From positions 4,898,001-4,962,000 of the forward strand of contig OW818685.1 of NCBI GenBank assembly GCA_942493245.1: 64,000 nucleotides of DNA. The letters run 5' to 3'. Under the pieces are notes generated by a model. The model saw only the letters and a program-made list of their open reading frames with translations. It was not told where the DNA came from and searched no databases. Within the stretch, counting starts at the first letter, position 1; every line of letters starts with the position of its first letter. Origin of the DNA: DAOPYU01 sp942493245. Lineage in GTDB: Bacteria; Sumerlaeota; Sumerlaeia; UBA8349. Made by a program: the position numbers and the translations under genes. This document shows, piece by piece, positions 16,011-26,500 of this stretch.

Positions 16011-19000
16011 ATGGGACTTCGTCCGGTGGTGAGCGTATTTTTTCTGCGGATTCTGATCCTGTTTCTCTTCTGTGCCACAGGAGCGCGCGGGGCGCTGGCC
16101 GCCCCCGAGGTTGCCTCGTTCAAGATCAACAACGGCGCGGCCACCACGGCCAACCCGGCGGTGACCCTGCCCAACATCTGCGAGGACGCGGTCAGCGGGA
16201 CCCACTTCTACATGGCCAGTGAGTCCGCCGATTTCACCAGCGCCACGTGGAAACCCTACGCCTCGGTCCCATTGTTTGTTCTCTCGCGCTGCGCCGGAGA
16301 GAAAACCGTCTATTTCAAGATCCGGAACAGCACAGGGCTGGAATCCGCCGTCACGAGCGACACCATCACGCTCAGCGCGTCCGGGCACGTCGTTGTTCCG
16401 TTTGGGAATAACTCCGTCCACCAGAGTGATGCTCCTTCTCCTGCCACAGAGTTTGTATCCGTTTCGGCGGGGACGGGATACAGTCTGGGTCTGAAGTCCA
16501 CCGGTTCGATTGTCGCGTGGGGGAGCAATACTTACAACAAGTGTGTTGTTCCGGAACCCAACAGTGGGTTTGCGGCCATCGCGGCGGGACATTACCACAG
16601 TCTGGGGTTGAAATCCGACGGCTCGATCTTGGCGTGGGGGTTGAATGACTATAACCAATGTACCGTCCCCCAGCCCAACCGGGAGTTTGTGGCGATTTCG
16701 GCGGGATATCTGCACAATATCGGTCTGAAGGCCGATGGTTCGGTCGTGACCTGGGGGCTGAACAATTATGGCCAATGCGGCTATTTCGAACCGAATACCG
16801 GGTTTGTGGCCGTGGCGGCGGGGTATGCCCACAACCTGGCCCTGAGGGCCGACGGTTCGATCCGGGCGTGGGGGGGGAACGAGTGGGGACAGTGTACCGT
16901 TCCCGAGCCGAACCGCGACTTTATCGCCATTGCAGCCGGGTGGGAACACAGCCTGGGCCTGAAATCCGACGGTTCGATCGTGGCGTGGGGGTACAATTAC
17001 TCTGGCCAGTGTGATGTGCCCTCGCCCAACACCGGCTTCGTGGCGGTTGCGGCGGGATATTCCCACAGTCTGGGTCTGAAAGCCGACGGTTCGATTGTCG
17101 CCTGGGGTCGAAACGACAGCGGCGAATGCAATGTCCCTGCGCCCAACCAGGACTTTGCGGCCATCGCGGGAGGACTGAATCATTCGCTGGCGCTCACGAT
17201 CGAAGGCTCCGTCAAGGTGACTCTCACGCCCGCCGAGGCGGTGGCCGCCGGAGCGCGGTGGCGGCTCTCGACCCTGGAGAAGGGCACGTGGCACGACGAG
17301 TCGGAGTACGACCCCACGTGGGTGTGGAACCAGAGCGACGATATAGTGACAACCCAGACCGGCACGTACAACCTGAAGTTCAAGACGGTCTATGGGTGGG
17401 AGAAACCGGCAAACCGGTCCGTGGACATCACCACCACCGGCACCGCCCAAGTGACCGCCGCGTACACTCGGACCCTCTGGACGCTCGAAACCTCCTGCAC
17501 CCACGGCTCGATCCAGGTCTCGCCCGCCGGAACCTCTTTCCCGCACGAAACCACGGTGACCCTGTCGGTTCAGCCCGCACCGGGTTACTGGTTCGACCGT
17601 TGGGTGGGTGACGTGCCGAAAGGCTTCGAACGGGCGACCTCCTTCACTCTGGAAATGAACGCCGATAAAAAAAATATGGGCGGACATAGAGCCGCTACCC
17701 GCCCCGCCGACGGATCTGACTGTCGCGATCAACAACGGCCTGCCCACAACGGTCAACCCCGCAGTCACGCTGGCCAACCGCTGCACGGGCTCGACCAGCG
17801 GAACTCTGGTGTCGTACATGGCGAGCGAATCCGCCGACTTCACCAGCGCTACCTGGCAACCGTACCGCTCCGTGCCGCTGTTTATCCTTTCCCGCGAGCC
17901 GGGGGTCAAGACGATCTATTTCAAGGCAAAAGACTACGCCGGTATCGAGTCCAATGTCACGAGCGACACGATCACGTTGCACGCCCCGAAATCCGTCGTG
18001 GGGTGGGGGAATTCATCCTTCCCCGAACCGAACCGGGATTTTGTCGCCGTTACACAGCGAATGGGATTGAAGTCCGACGGTTCGATTGTACAATGGGGAA
18101 ATTATTATAAGTTGCCAGAACCGAACCGGGACTTTGTCGCCATTTCGGAGGGATACAATAGCTATTGTCTGGGACTGAGAGCCGACGGTTCGATCGCCAT
18201 GTGGGGCACTATTTATAAGGTTCCAGAACCGAATCGGGACTTTGTCGCCATCTCAGCAAGTGATCGTTCTTGCCTGGGATTGAAATCCGACGGTTCGATC
18301 GTGAATCTTTTGCCATACTCGAAGCCTATTCCCGAGCCCAATTGCGATTTTGTGGGAATTGCGGCGGGGGGATACTATCGCAACTATGGATTGAAATCCG
18401 ACGGTTCACTTGTGTCGCTTGGGTACGACAAACTGCTTCCTGAGTCGAATCGGGACTTTGTGGCTGTTGTCGCCTCATCGCGGAATGATCTGACGTTGGG
18501 TTTGAAATCCGACGGTTCTATTGTGGCGTGGGGCTATTATAGCTCGCCGGAAGTTCCATCTCCCAATCGGGACTTTGTCGCCATCGCGGTAAGGGATTCG
18601 ATGGGTCAGGGTTTGAAAGCCGATGGTTCCATTGTGACCTGGGGGGCCTACTCCTCATATTATTACGATCCTTCTCCGGTGCCCAACCAGGGTTTTGTGG
18701 CGCTTTCCGGGGACGGCAGCGCCCTGGCGCTCGGGGAGGCCGGGAGACTGCGGGTAACCCTCACGCCTCCCGAGGCGGTGGCGGCCGGGGCCAAGTGGCG
18801 GTTGGCCGGGGAAAAAACCGGGTACTCCTGGAAGGAAAGTGGCACAACGGTCACGCGCGCGGTGGGAACCGCTCAACTGGAACTCAATGACGATTTCCCC
18901 GGGTGGTATGCCCAATCGAACGGCGAGACGATCGCTATTCAGAAAGACACTCTGACCTCCATCACGGCCGTCTATGTGCGTGGTCAAACCTGGCCCCTGT

Positions 19001-19518
19001 TCGTGAAGGCGGAAAACGGTTCCGTGGCCAAGTCCCCCTCGAAAACGCACTTTCGGGACGGTTCGACCGTCACCCTGACCGCCTCGCCCAATTCCGGATG
19101 CCATTTCACCGAGTGGACCGGTGACCTCACAACCACCACCCAGAACCCGATTGTCCTGACGATGGACTCGACCAAGACTATCTCGGCTCACTTCGCGATC
19201 AACGTGTACCGTCTGACCGTCGAAGCGACGGGCACGACAGGGACCGTCTCCGTATCGCCGGAACAAACCACCTACACGCACGGTTCCCTGATCACCCTCA
19301 CGGCCACCCCGGCGCCGGGATACCGCTTTGTGCGGTGGGAGGGAGACGTTGCGGAGTCGGATGCAGGCAAAAATCCTCTGCAATTGAACCTGGGGCGCGA
19401 CAGTGTGTTCCGAGCCGTGTTCGAGCGCATCCCCGCCGTGCCGATGTGGTTGATTTCCCGGGCGGATGGGGGAGTCTTTCCGGGTGGGATACCCCGAATC
19501 GGGGCATCTGTCTGGTAA
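16011..19518 (+). CDS. Secreted RCC1-propeller giant 1 (two modules), frameshifted at A8
   Basis: Starts at the ATG at 16011 (ribosome-binding site AAGGGAGAG) with a signal peptide ending ALA. Module order: an Ig-like domain beginning SFKINNG; an RCC1-like propeller at 16384-17210 with seven F-x-A-x-x-x-G strands; a PEGA-like domain (LTPAEAVAAGARWRL); and an InlB-type repeat. The frame breaks at an 8-A run (17667-17674). With seven A the next codons read KKIWADIEP and continue into module 2 (Ig-like, propeller 17995-18750, PEGA-like, InlB repeats) to the stop at 19518. As written, the first frame ends at 18110 and the second is open from about 17675. It could be sequencing error, slippage-dependent or a real null. 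Confidence 0.8.
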
Positions 19519-19563
19519 TAAAACGCCCTGACATATAGGCGAGGTTTTCAAAACCCTTATCGA

Positions 19564-19729
19564 CAGATAGGGGGACACCCCATAAATATATTTTACGGGG
19601 TGATAATTACTATGGACACCGCCGCGGCGTTGCCGTAACATGAAGGTGTTGTAGTCGGAATACCGTAGAATCTCCTTTTGCCCTGTCGTTTTTTTGTATT
19701 CTAAATTTTATACAAGGGAGAGCGCGATC
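19564..19729 (+). promoter_or_regulatory. Shared 166-bp leader, copy B
   Basis: Same length and order as copies A and C. The palindrome is intact here: CACCCC (19576-19581) and GGGGTG (19597-19602) flank an ATAAATATATTTTA core. The block of near identity continues through the signal peptide and start of the Ig-like domain to about 19969, so leader plus 5' coding end form a ~400-bp duplication. Confidence 0.65.
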
Positions 19730-22700
19730 ATGGGACATTGTCCGGTGGTGAGCGTATTTTTTCTGCGGATTCTGATCCTGTTTCTCTTCTGTGCCACAGG
19801 AACGCCCGGGGCGCTGGCCGCCCCCGAGGTTGCCTCGTTCAAGATCAACAACGGCGCGGCCACCACGGCCAACCCGGCGGTGACGCTGCCCAACATCTGC
19901 GAGGACGCGGTCAGCGGGACCCACTTCTACATGGCCAGTGAGTCCGCCGATTTCACCAGCGCCACCTGGCGGGCTTATGCCCCTGTCCCCCTGTTTATCC
20001 TGTCCGATGGCGATGGGGAGAAGACCGTTTATTTCAAGATAAGAGACTCGTTCAACGCGGTATCTTCCGTCACGAGTGACACGATCACGCGGGTGGGGTC
20101 CGGGGCGTCCATCCTGATGTGGGGATTCAATGATGATGGTTCCAATAATGTGCCTCTGCCCAATCGCGATTTTGTGGCCGTCGCATTGGGCGATTATTGT
20201 ACGATGGGTCTGAAAAACGACGGTACAGTTGTGACATGGACAAAGAATGGCAATGTGACACCTTCGCCTTGGGTGTTCCGCGACTTCATTGCCATTACGG
20301 CGGGGAAAACCCATTACCTGGCCTTGAGATCCGATGGCTCGATTAGAGTGGCCCGCTCACAGGACGATCTTCGTCAGTCTCAGATTCCCGCCCCCAACAG
20401 CGGCTTTGTGGCTATTGCAACGGGCGAGTCTCACAATCTGGGTCTGAAGTCCGACGGTTCGATTGCGTCATGGGGGGATAACACCTACGGCCAGTGTACG
20501 GTTCCCCTGCCCAACCGCGATTTTGTGGCCGTTGCGGCGGGGAAGGGGCACAGCCTGGGCCTGAAGGCCAATGGCTCGATTGTCGCGTGGGGGAATAACA
20601 CTTCCAATCAGTGTATGATTCCCTCCCCCAACATGGGTTATATGGCCATCGCGGCGGGAGAGTCCCACAGCCTGGGTCTGAAGTCCAATGGTTCCATTGT
20701 GGCATGGGGAAACAAAGCATCCGGTCGGTGCAGCATTCCGGACCCCAACAGCGACTTTGTCGCTGTTGGGGCGGGAATCCTCCACAGTCTGGGCTTGAAA
20801 TCCGACGGTTCGATTGTCGCGTGGGGGGATACCACCTACAACCAGGGCAACATTCCCCTGCCTAACAGCGATTTTGTGGCGCTTGCGACCGCCGGCTATA
20901 ATTCGATGGCGCTTGCCAGCAGTAACCGGCTGCAGGTGACCCTCACTCCGCCTGAGGCCGTTGTGGCCGGGGCGCAATGGCGTGTGACAAGCGAAGCGGA
21001 GGGCGTGTGGCACAAGAGCGAAGCCGTCGCAAGGGGAAATGGGTCCGAGACCCTGACATTCAAGGAGATCTACGGATGGGTCAAACCGGGGGACCAGCAG
21101 ATGGAATTGACAACCGGAGGACTTGTTTTTGCGACGGGCAACTACACCCGCTTCAATTGGAAACTTTCAACGGGGTGCAGCAATGGCTCGGTGCGGGTGA
21201 CACCCGTCTCAGACGGTTATCCACACGAAAGCACGGCCACGTTGACCGCGCAGCCGGACCTCAATTACTGGTTTGACCATTGGACGGGAGACGTACCGGA
21301 GGGGTTGGAACGGGTCAATCCCCTGGTTGTGACGATGGACGCCGACAAAACCGTTGTGGCCGAGATGGGTGCCGGACCGTTGCCTCCGGCTCCCGCGATC
21401 TCGGCCTTTTCGATCAACAATGGCATGGCCCTGACGGCAAATCCGACCGTGACGCTACCCAACATCTGTGTGGGTGAAACCAGCGCTTCCGCGGCGCAAT
21501 ACCTGGCGAGTGAGTCTCCCGATTTTACCAGCGCCACTTGGCGTGCCTATGGTTCCGTCCCCCTGTTTTCCCTGTCCACTGACAGCGGGATGAAGACCGT
21601 CTATTTCAAGGTTAAAAACAGCGCCGAGGTAGAATCTGCCGTCACGAGCGATACCATCATGCTCGGCGGTTCCGGTTTCCCCATTATGGCCTGGGGAACG
21701 AATGACCACGGTCAGTGTACCGTTCAATCGCCCAACAGCGGTTTTGTGGCGGTCTCGGGAGGCTACTCTCACAGTCTGGGCCTGAAGGCCAACGGTTCGG
21801 TTGCCGGATGGGGGACGAATGACTACGGTCAGTGTGGCACTCCCGCGCCCAACAACGGTTATGTGGCCGTCGCGGCAGGGGAGTCCCGCAGTGTGGGTCT
21901 GAAGGCCGACGGCTCGATCGTGGTGTGGGGCGTGTACAAACAGGTTCCCGCGCCCAATCGCGATTTTGTGGCCATCGCAGCGGAAGGTTATCACTGTCTG
22001 GGTCTGAAATCCGACGGTTCGATTCTGGCGTGGGGGAGTAACAACGATAACAACGGCCTGCGCTTTGTCCCCCCGCCCAACCGCGATTTTGTCGCCGTTT
22101 CAATGGGGAGCGCCCATTGTCTGGGTCTGAAATCGGATGGTTCGATCGTCACGTGGGGGGGGCCTGCGACGGAGGTCCCCTGGCCCAACCGCGATTTTGT
22201 GGCCGTCGCGGCGGGAAATCTCTTCAGTCTGGGTTTGAAATCCGACGGTTCAATTGTGGCGTGGGGGGATAACACCTGCGGTCAGTGCGATATCCCATCA
22301 CCCAACCTCAATTTTGTGGCCATCTCGGCAGGACGGCGCCACGGCCTGGGGCTGAAGGCTGACGGTTCTCTCGTGGCGTGGGGAGAGATCATAAAAGAAA
22401 ATCGTTTTATCCCCGCGACACCTCCCTCCCCCAACAGGGGGATTGTGGCCTTCGAGGCGGGAGGAAATCATTCCCTGGCGATTCGGGCCGACGGCAATCT
22501 GGAGGTGAATCTCACCCCGTCCCAGGCGATTGCCGCAGGCGCCCAATGGCGTTTGACTGACGAGGCCACCGGGGTGTGGCATGACGCCGTCCTTGCCGAT
22601 TCCGTCAGCCACACCGCCAGGAGTTTCGTCCTGAAATTCGGAGTCGGATCGCACACCCTGACATTCAAGGAAATCGTTGGCTGGACGAAGCCGCCGGATC

Positions 22701-23323
22701 AGAACGTCGAGTTGACGATTGAAGGAATAACGCGGACAACCGGTGAATACAAGAAAATCATGAGAACGCTTTCCACGGAGGCGGAACACGGCTCCATTCT
22801 GACAGATCCTTCCGCAACCTCTTTGCCACACGGTACCACGGTGACACTGACGGCCACGCCTGCGCCGGGTTTCGTCTTTGCCGGATGGACTGGCGACATT
22901 GTAACGGATCAGAAAGGGATGAATCCCCTGGTCCTGATGATGGATTGCGACCGGCAGGTGAAGGCGAACTTCCTGGTTGAGGGACAAAGCACGGTCACGC
23001 TGGCGCTCGAAACGGAAGGTCAGGGTTCAGTTACGGTGGATCCCGACCTGATGTTTTACACGGTCGGGACCACGGTGACCCTGACTGCCACCCCGGCGCC
23101 GGGGTGCCGGTTTGTGAAGTGGGAGGGGGATGTTCCAACGGGAAGCGAAACGGAGAAATCGCTGACATTGACGCTGACGGCCAACCGCTCGGTTCGCGCC
23201 GTGTTCGAGCGCATTCCCATCGTGCCGATGTGGTTGATTTCCCGGGCGGACAAGGAACGTCTTTCCGGGTGGGATACCCCGAATCGGGGCATCTGTCTGG
23301 TTATGAAACGTCCGAATCTATAG
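19730..23323 (+). CDS. Secreted RCC1-propeller giant 2 (two modules)
   Basis: 1,197 residues from the ATG at 19730 (ribosome-binding site AAGGGAGAG); the frame opens 36 bases earlier but lacks a ribosome-binding site there. A signal peptide ending ALA is followed by two modules, each Ig-like (FKINNG / FSINNG), seven-blade RCC1-like propeller (residues ~127-401 and ~650-924), PEGA-like (LTPPEAVVAGAQWRV; LTPSQAIAAGAQWRL) and InlB-type repeat. An extra InlB repeat precedes the C-terminal motif VPMWLISRAD. Intact and uninterrupted, unlike giant 1. Secreted or cell-surface binding is inferred. After MWLISRAD the sequence diverges from giant 3 and ends after ~20 residues. Confidence 0.85.
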   Translation: MGHCPVVSVFFLRILILFLFCATGTPGALAAPEVASFKINNGAATTANPAVTLPNICEDAVSGTHFYMASESADFTSATWRAYAPVPLFILSDGDGEKTVYFKIRDSFNAVSSVTSDTITRVGSGASILMWGFNDDGSNNVPLPNRDFVAVALGDYCTMGLKNDGTVVTWTKNGNVTPSPWVFRDFIAITAGKTHYLALRSDGSIRVARSQDDLRQSQIPAPNSGFVAIATGESHNLGLKSDGSIASWGDNTYGQCTVPLPNRDFVAVAAGKGHSLGLKANGSIVAWGNNTSNQCMIPSPNMGYMAIAAGESHSLGLKSNGSIVAWGNKASGRCSIPDPNSDFVAVGAGILHSLGLKSDGSIVAWGDTTYNQGNIPLPNSDFVALATAGYNSMALASSNRLQVTLTPPEAVVAGAQWRVTSEAEGVWHKSEAVARGNGSETLTFKEIYGWVKPGDQQMELTTGGLVFATGNYTRFNWKLSTGCSNGSVRVTPVSDGYPHESTATLTAQPDLNYWFDHWTGDVPEGLERVNPLVVTMDADKTVVAEMGAGPLPPAPAISAFSINNGMALTANPTVTLPNICVGETSASAAQYLASESPDFTSATWRAYGSVPLFSLSTDSGMKTVYFKVKNSAEVESAVTSDTIMLGGSGFPIMAWGTNDHGQCTVQSPNSGFVAVSGGYSHSLGLKANGSVAGWGTNDYGQCGTPAPNNGYVAVAAGESRSVGLKADGSIVVWGVYKQVPAPNRDFVAIAAEGYHCLGLKSDGSILAWGSNNDNNGLRFVPPPNRDFVAVSMGSAHCLGLKSDGSIVTWGGPATEVPWPNRDFVAVAAGNLFSLGLKSDGSIVAWGDNTCGQCDIPSPNLNFVAISAGRRHGLGLKADGSLVAWGEIIKENRFIPATPPSPNRGIVAFEAGGNHSLAIRADGNLEVNLTPSQAIAAGAQWRLTDEATGVWHDAVLADSVSHTARSFVLKFGVGSHTLTFKEIVGWTKPPDQNVELTIEGITRTTGEYKKIMRTLSTEAEHGSILTDPSATSLPHGTTVTLTATPAPGFVFAGWTGDIVTDQKGMNPLVLMMDCDRQVKANFLVEGQSTVTLALETEGQGSVTVDPDLMFYTVGTTVTLTATPAPGCRFVKWEGDVPTGSETEKSLTLTLTANRSVRAVFERIPIVPMWLISRADKERLSGWDTPNRGICLVMKRPNL

Positions 23324-23391
23324 GCGAGGTTTTCAAAACCCTTGTAGTCCGAATCCAGACGACAATCCCTGTCTCAGGCAGTGAAGCCCAA

Positions 23392-23557
23392 CAGATAGGG
23401 GGACACCCCATAAATATATTTTACGGGGTGATAATTATTATGGACATCGCCGCGGCGTTGCCGTAACATAAAGGTGTTGTAGTCGGAATACCGCAGAATC
23501 TTCTTGTGCCCTGTAGTTTTTTTGTATTCTAAATTTTATACAAGGGAGAGCGCGATC
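23392..23557 (+). promoter_or_regulatory. Shared 166-bp leader, copy C
   Basis: Identical in length to copies A and B, with the intact CACCCC...GGGGTG palindrome, the T7/TATTCT block and AAGGGAGAG. Near identity to the other copies continues into the gene to about 23722. There the second half of the Ig-like domain switches to a different allele (CAGATSATHAYLASES), suggesting gene conversion or module shuffling. Confidence 0.65.
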
Positions 23558-26500
23558 ATGGGACTTCGTCCGGTGGTGAGCGTATTGTTTCTGCGGATTC
23601 TGATCCTGTTTCTCTTCTGTGCCACAGGAACGCCCAGGGCGCTGGCCGCCCCCGAGGTTGCCTCGTTCAAGATCAACAACGGCGCGGCCACCACGGCCAA
23701 CCCGGCGGTGACGCTGCCCAACGTCTGCGCAGGCGCCACCAGCGCCACGCACGCGTACCTGGCGAGCGAGTCGGCCGACTTCACCAGCGCCACGTGGCTG
23801 CCCTATCGTTCTATTCCCCTGTTTATCCTGTCCCAGGAAGCCGGGGAGAAAACGGTCTATTTCAAGGCAAAAGACTACGCCGGTATCGAGTCGAATGTCA
23901 CAAGCGATACGATTACGCTTGTGGGGGGGGGATATCCCTTGGAGGGTGCGGGATATTCCGTTGTGGCGTGGGGCGATAACAGTCTCGGGCAATGTGAGGT
24001 TCCCCCGCCCAACAGTGGGTTTGTGGCCGTTGCGGTGGGTGGATCCCACAGCCTGGGCTTGAAAGCCGACGGTTCGATAGTGGCCTGGGGAGCGAATGAC
24101 TATAGCCAATGTAATGTTCCCGTGCCCGATAGGGGGTTTGTTGCGGTTTCGGCAGGGGGGTTCCACAGTCTGGGCTTGAAAGCCGACGGTTCGATAGTGG
24201 CATGGGGATATAATTACTATGGCCAGTGTAACGTTACCGCGCCCAATACCCGCTTTGTCGCGGTAGCGGCGGGTGGATCCCACAGTCTGGGCTTGAAAGC
24301 CGACGGTTCGATCGTCGCGTGGGGGAAAAATGACTACGGCCAATGCAATGTTCGCTTTCCCAACAGTGGATTCGCGGGGGTGGCTGCGAAAGGGCTGCAA
24401 AGTCTGGGCCTGAGGTCCGATGGTTCCATTGTCGCTTGGGGAGATAATTCTTCTGCGCAGTGTTATATTCCCTCACCCAACACCGATTTCGTGACGATTG
24501 CGGCAGGAGCCGGATACAACCTGGGCCTGAAGTCCGACGGCTCCATCACGGCTTGGGGATATAACGGGTCTGGCCAGTGTAATACTCCCTTGTCGAACAC
24601 CGGGTTTGTCGGACTTGCAACAAGGTGGGATATTGGTTTGGGCCTGAAGTCCAATGGCTCCTTCGTGGCATGGGGGGATAATGTCTCGGGGCTGACTGCT
24701 GTTCCCTCGCCCAATACCGGCTTTCTGGCTGTGGCAGGAGGAGGATCTCATTCACTGGCATTGGCGGTCGGGGGAAATCTGCAGGTGACATTGACTCCTC
24801 CCCGGGCGGCAGCAGATGGGGCGCAGTGGCGTCTGACAAGTGAAACGGCGAAAGAGTGGCACGATAGCGGCGACGTAGTGAGAGGAACAAGGCCGCTTAT
24901 CGTGACATTCAAAGACATTTACGGTTGGATCAAACCGACGGACCAGCAAGTGGAGTTGACGTCCACCACGACGGCTCGTGCAACGGGAGATTACACTCCA
25001 GTCAATTGGACACTTACGGCTTCCTGTAACAACGGGACGATCCTGACCTCTCCAGAGGGTTCCAGTTTTCCGCATGGCAGCACCGTCACGCTGACCGTTC
25101 AACCGGATCCCGGGTATTGGCTGGATCATTGGGTGGGAAGTGTTCCGTCTCCTCAGGAGCGAATGAACCCGGTTGTCATCACCATGGACGGGAACAAAAC
25201 CATCGGGGTTGATCTTGAAACCGGAGCCTTGCCACCCGCGCCGGGAATTTCGGTCTTCAAGATCAACAACGGATCACCCATAACGGCCAACCCAGCGGTG
25301 ACGTTGTCCAATACCTGCACAGCCGAGACCAGCGCATCGGCGGCATGCTATCTGGCGAGCGAGTCCCCCTCTTTTTCCGATACCGACGGGCACCCCTACG
25401 CCTCGGTTCCGTTGTTTGTCCTCTCGCCGGGAGTTGGGAAGAAAACCGTTTATTTCAAGGTGAAGAACAGCGGCGGCGGCGAATCCATCGTCACGAGTGA
25501 CACCATCACGCTTTGCGATCCTGGATTTCTCATGAGTTGGGGGACTGGCGTATATGGGCCATCATATATGCGGTCACCCCTTGTTATTCCCTCACCCAAC
25601 AATGAATTCATCTCCGTTGCGGCTGGGTTTGATCACAGCCTGGGACTCAAAGCCAATGGTTCAATTGTGGCCTGGGGAGGGGGGAACGAAGCCGGCCAAT
25701 GCAATGTCCCGTCGCCCAATAGCGGATTTATCGCCCTTGCGGCAGGTGGCAACAAAAGTCTGGGCTTGAAGTCCGACGGTTCTGTTGTTGCCTGGGGTGG
25801 TTTGAATTCTGTTCCAAATCCCAACCGCGATTTTGTCGCGGTTGCGGTGGGTAATCATCACTGTCTGGGACTGAAATCCGATGGCTCCATCGTGGCGTGG
25901 GGGAACATATCATCGGCCCCGACACCCAACAGCGGATTCATATCCATTGCGGCAGGACCGGAAGATTGTCTGGGGGTGAAATCCGACGGTTCAATTGTGA
26001 TATGGACTAACTTTCAGACGATTCTCATACCCAGCGATGGATTTGTTGCCGCAGCGGAAGGAACAAGTCACCGTCTGGGTTTGAAGTCCGACGGTTCCAT
26101 CGTGACATTGGGTAGTGATAATTACGATGAAGAATGGACCATTCCCTCACCCAACCGGGATTTTATAGCCGTCGCGGCGGGCAATTATCGCAGTATGGGG
26201 CTGAAATCCAACGGTTTGATCATGACGTGGGGAAGCACATATTCTAACAACGGCCACCCCCCTGTTCCTGCGCCGGGTATGGGGTATGTGGCAATGGCAT
26301 TCGGTATGGAATACTCGCTCGCGCTTGCCACACGGATTCCATCCTCGTATCCGCTGGAGACCCCCGCCACGCACGGGAGCATTCGGAGAGATCCCGACTG
26401 GACCACCTACCCGCGGGGGACAACGGTGACCCTGACCGCGCAACCCGATACCGGTTACTGGCTGGATCATTGGATGGGCGATGTGCCGGTAGGTCTGGAA

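Noticed and set aside
15891..17909. 672-residue antisense frame within giant 1, and similar ones at 23438-24400 and 27944-29140
   Set aside because: The repeated RCC1 codons (GAC GGT TCG ATT) produce stop-free complements. The predicted products are merely the antisense image of the repeats, with no export signal or ribosome-binding site.
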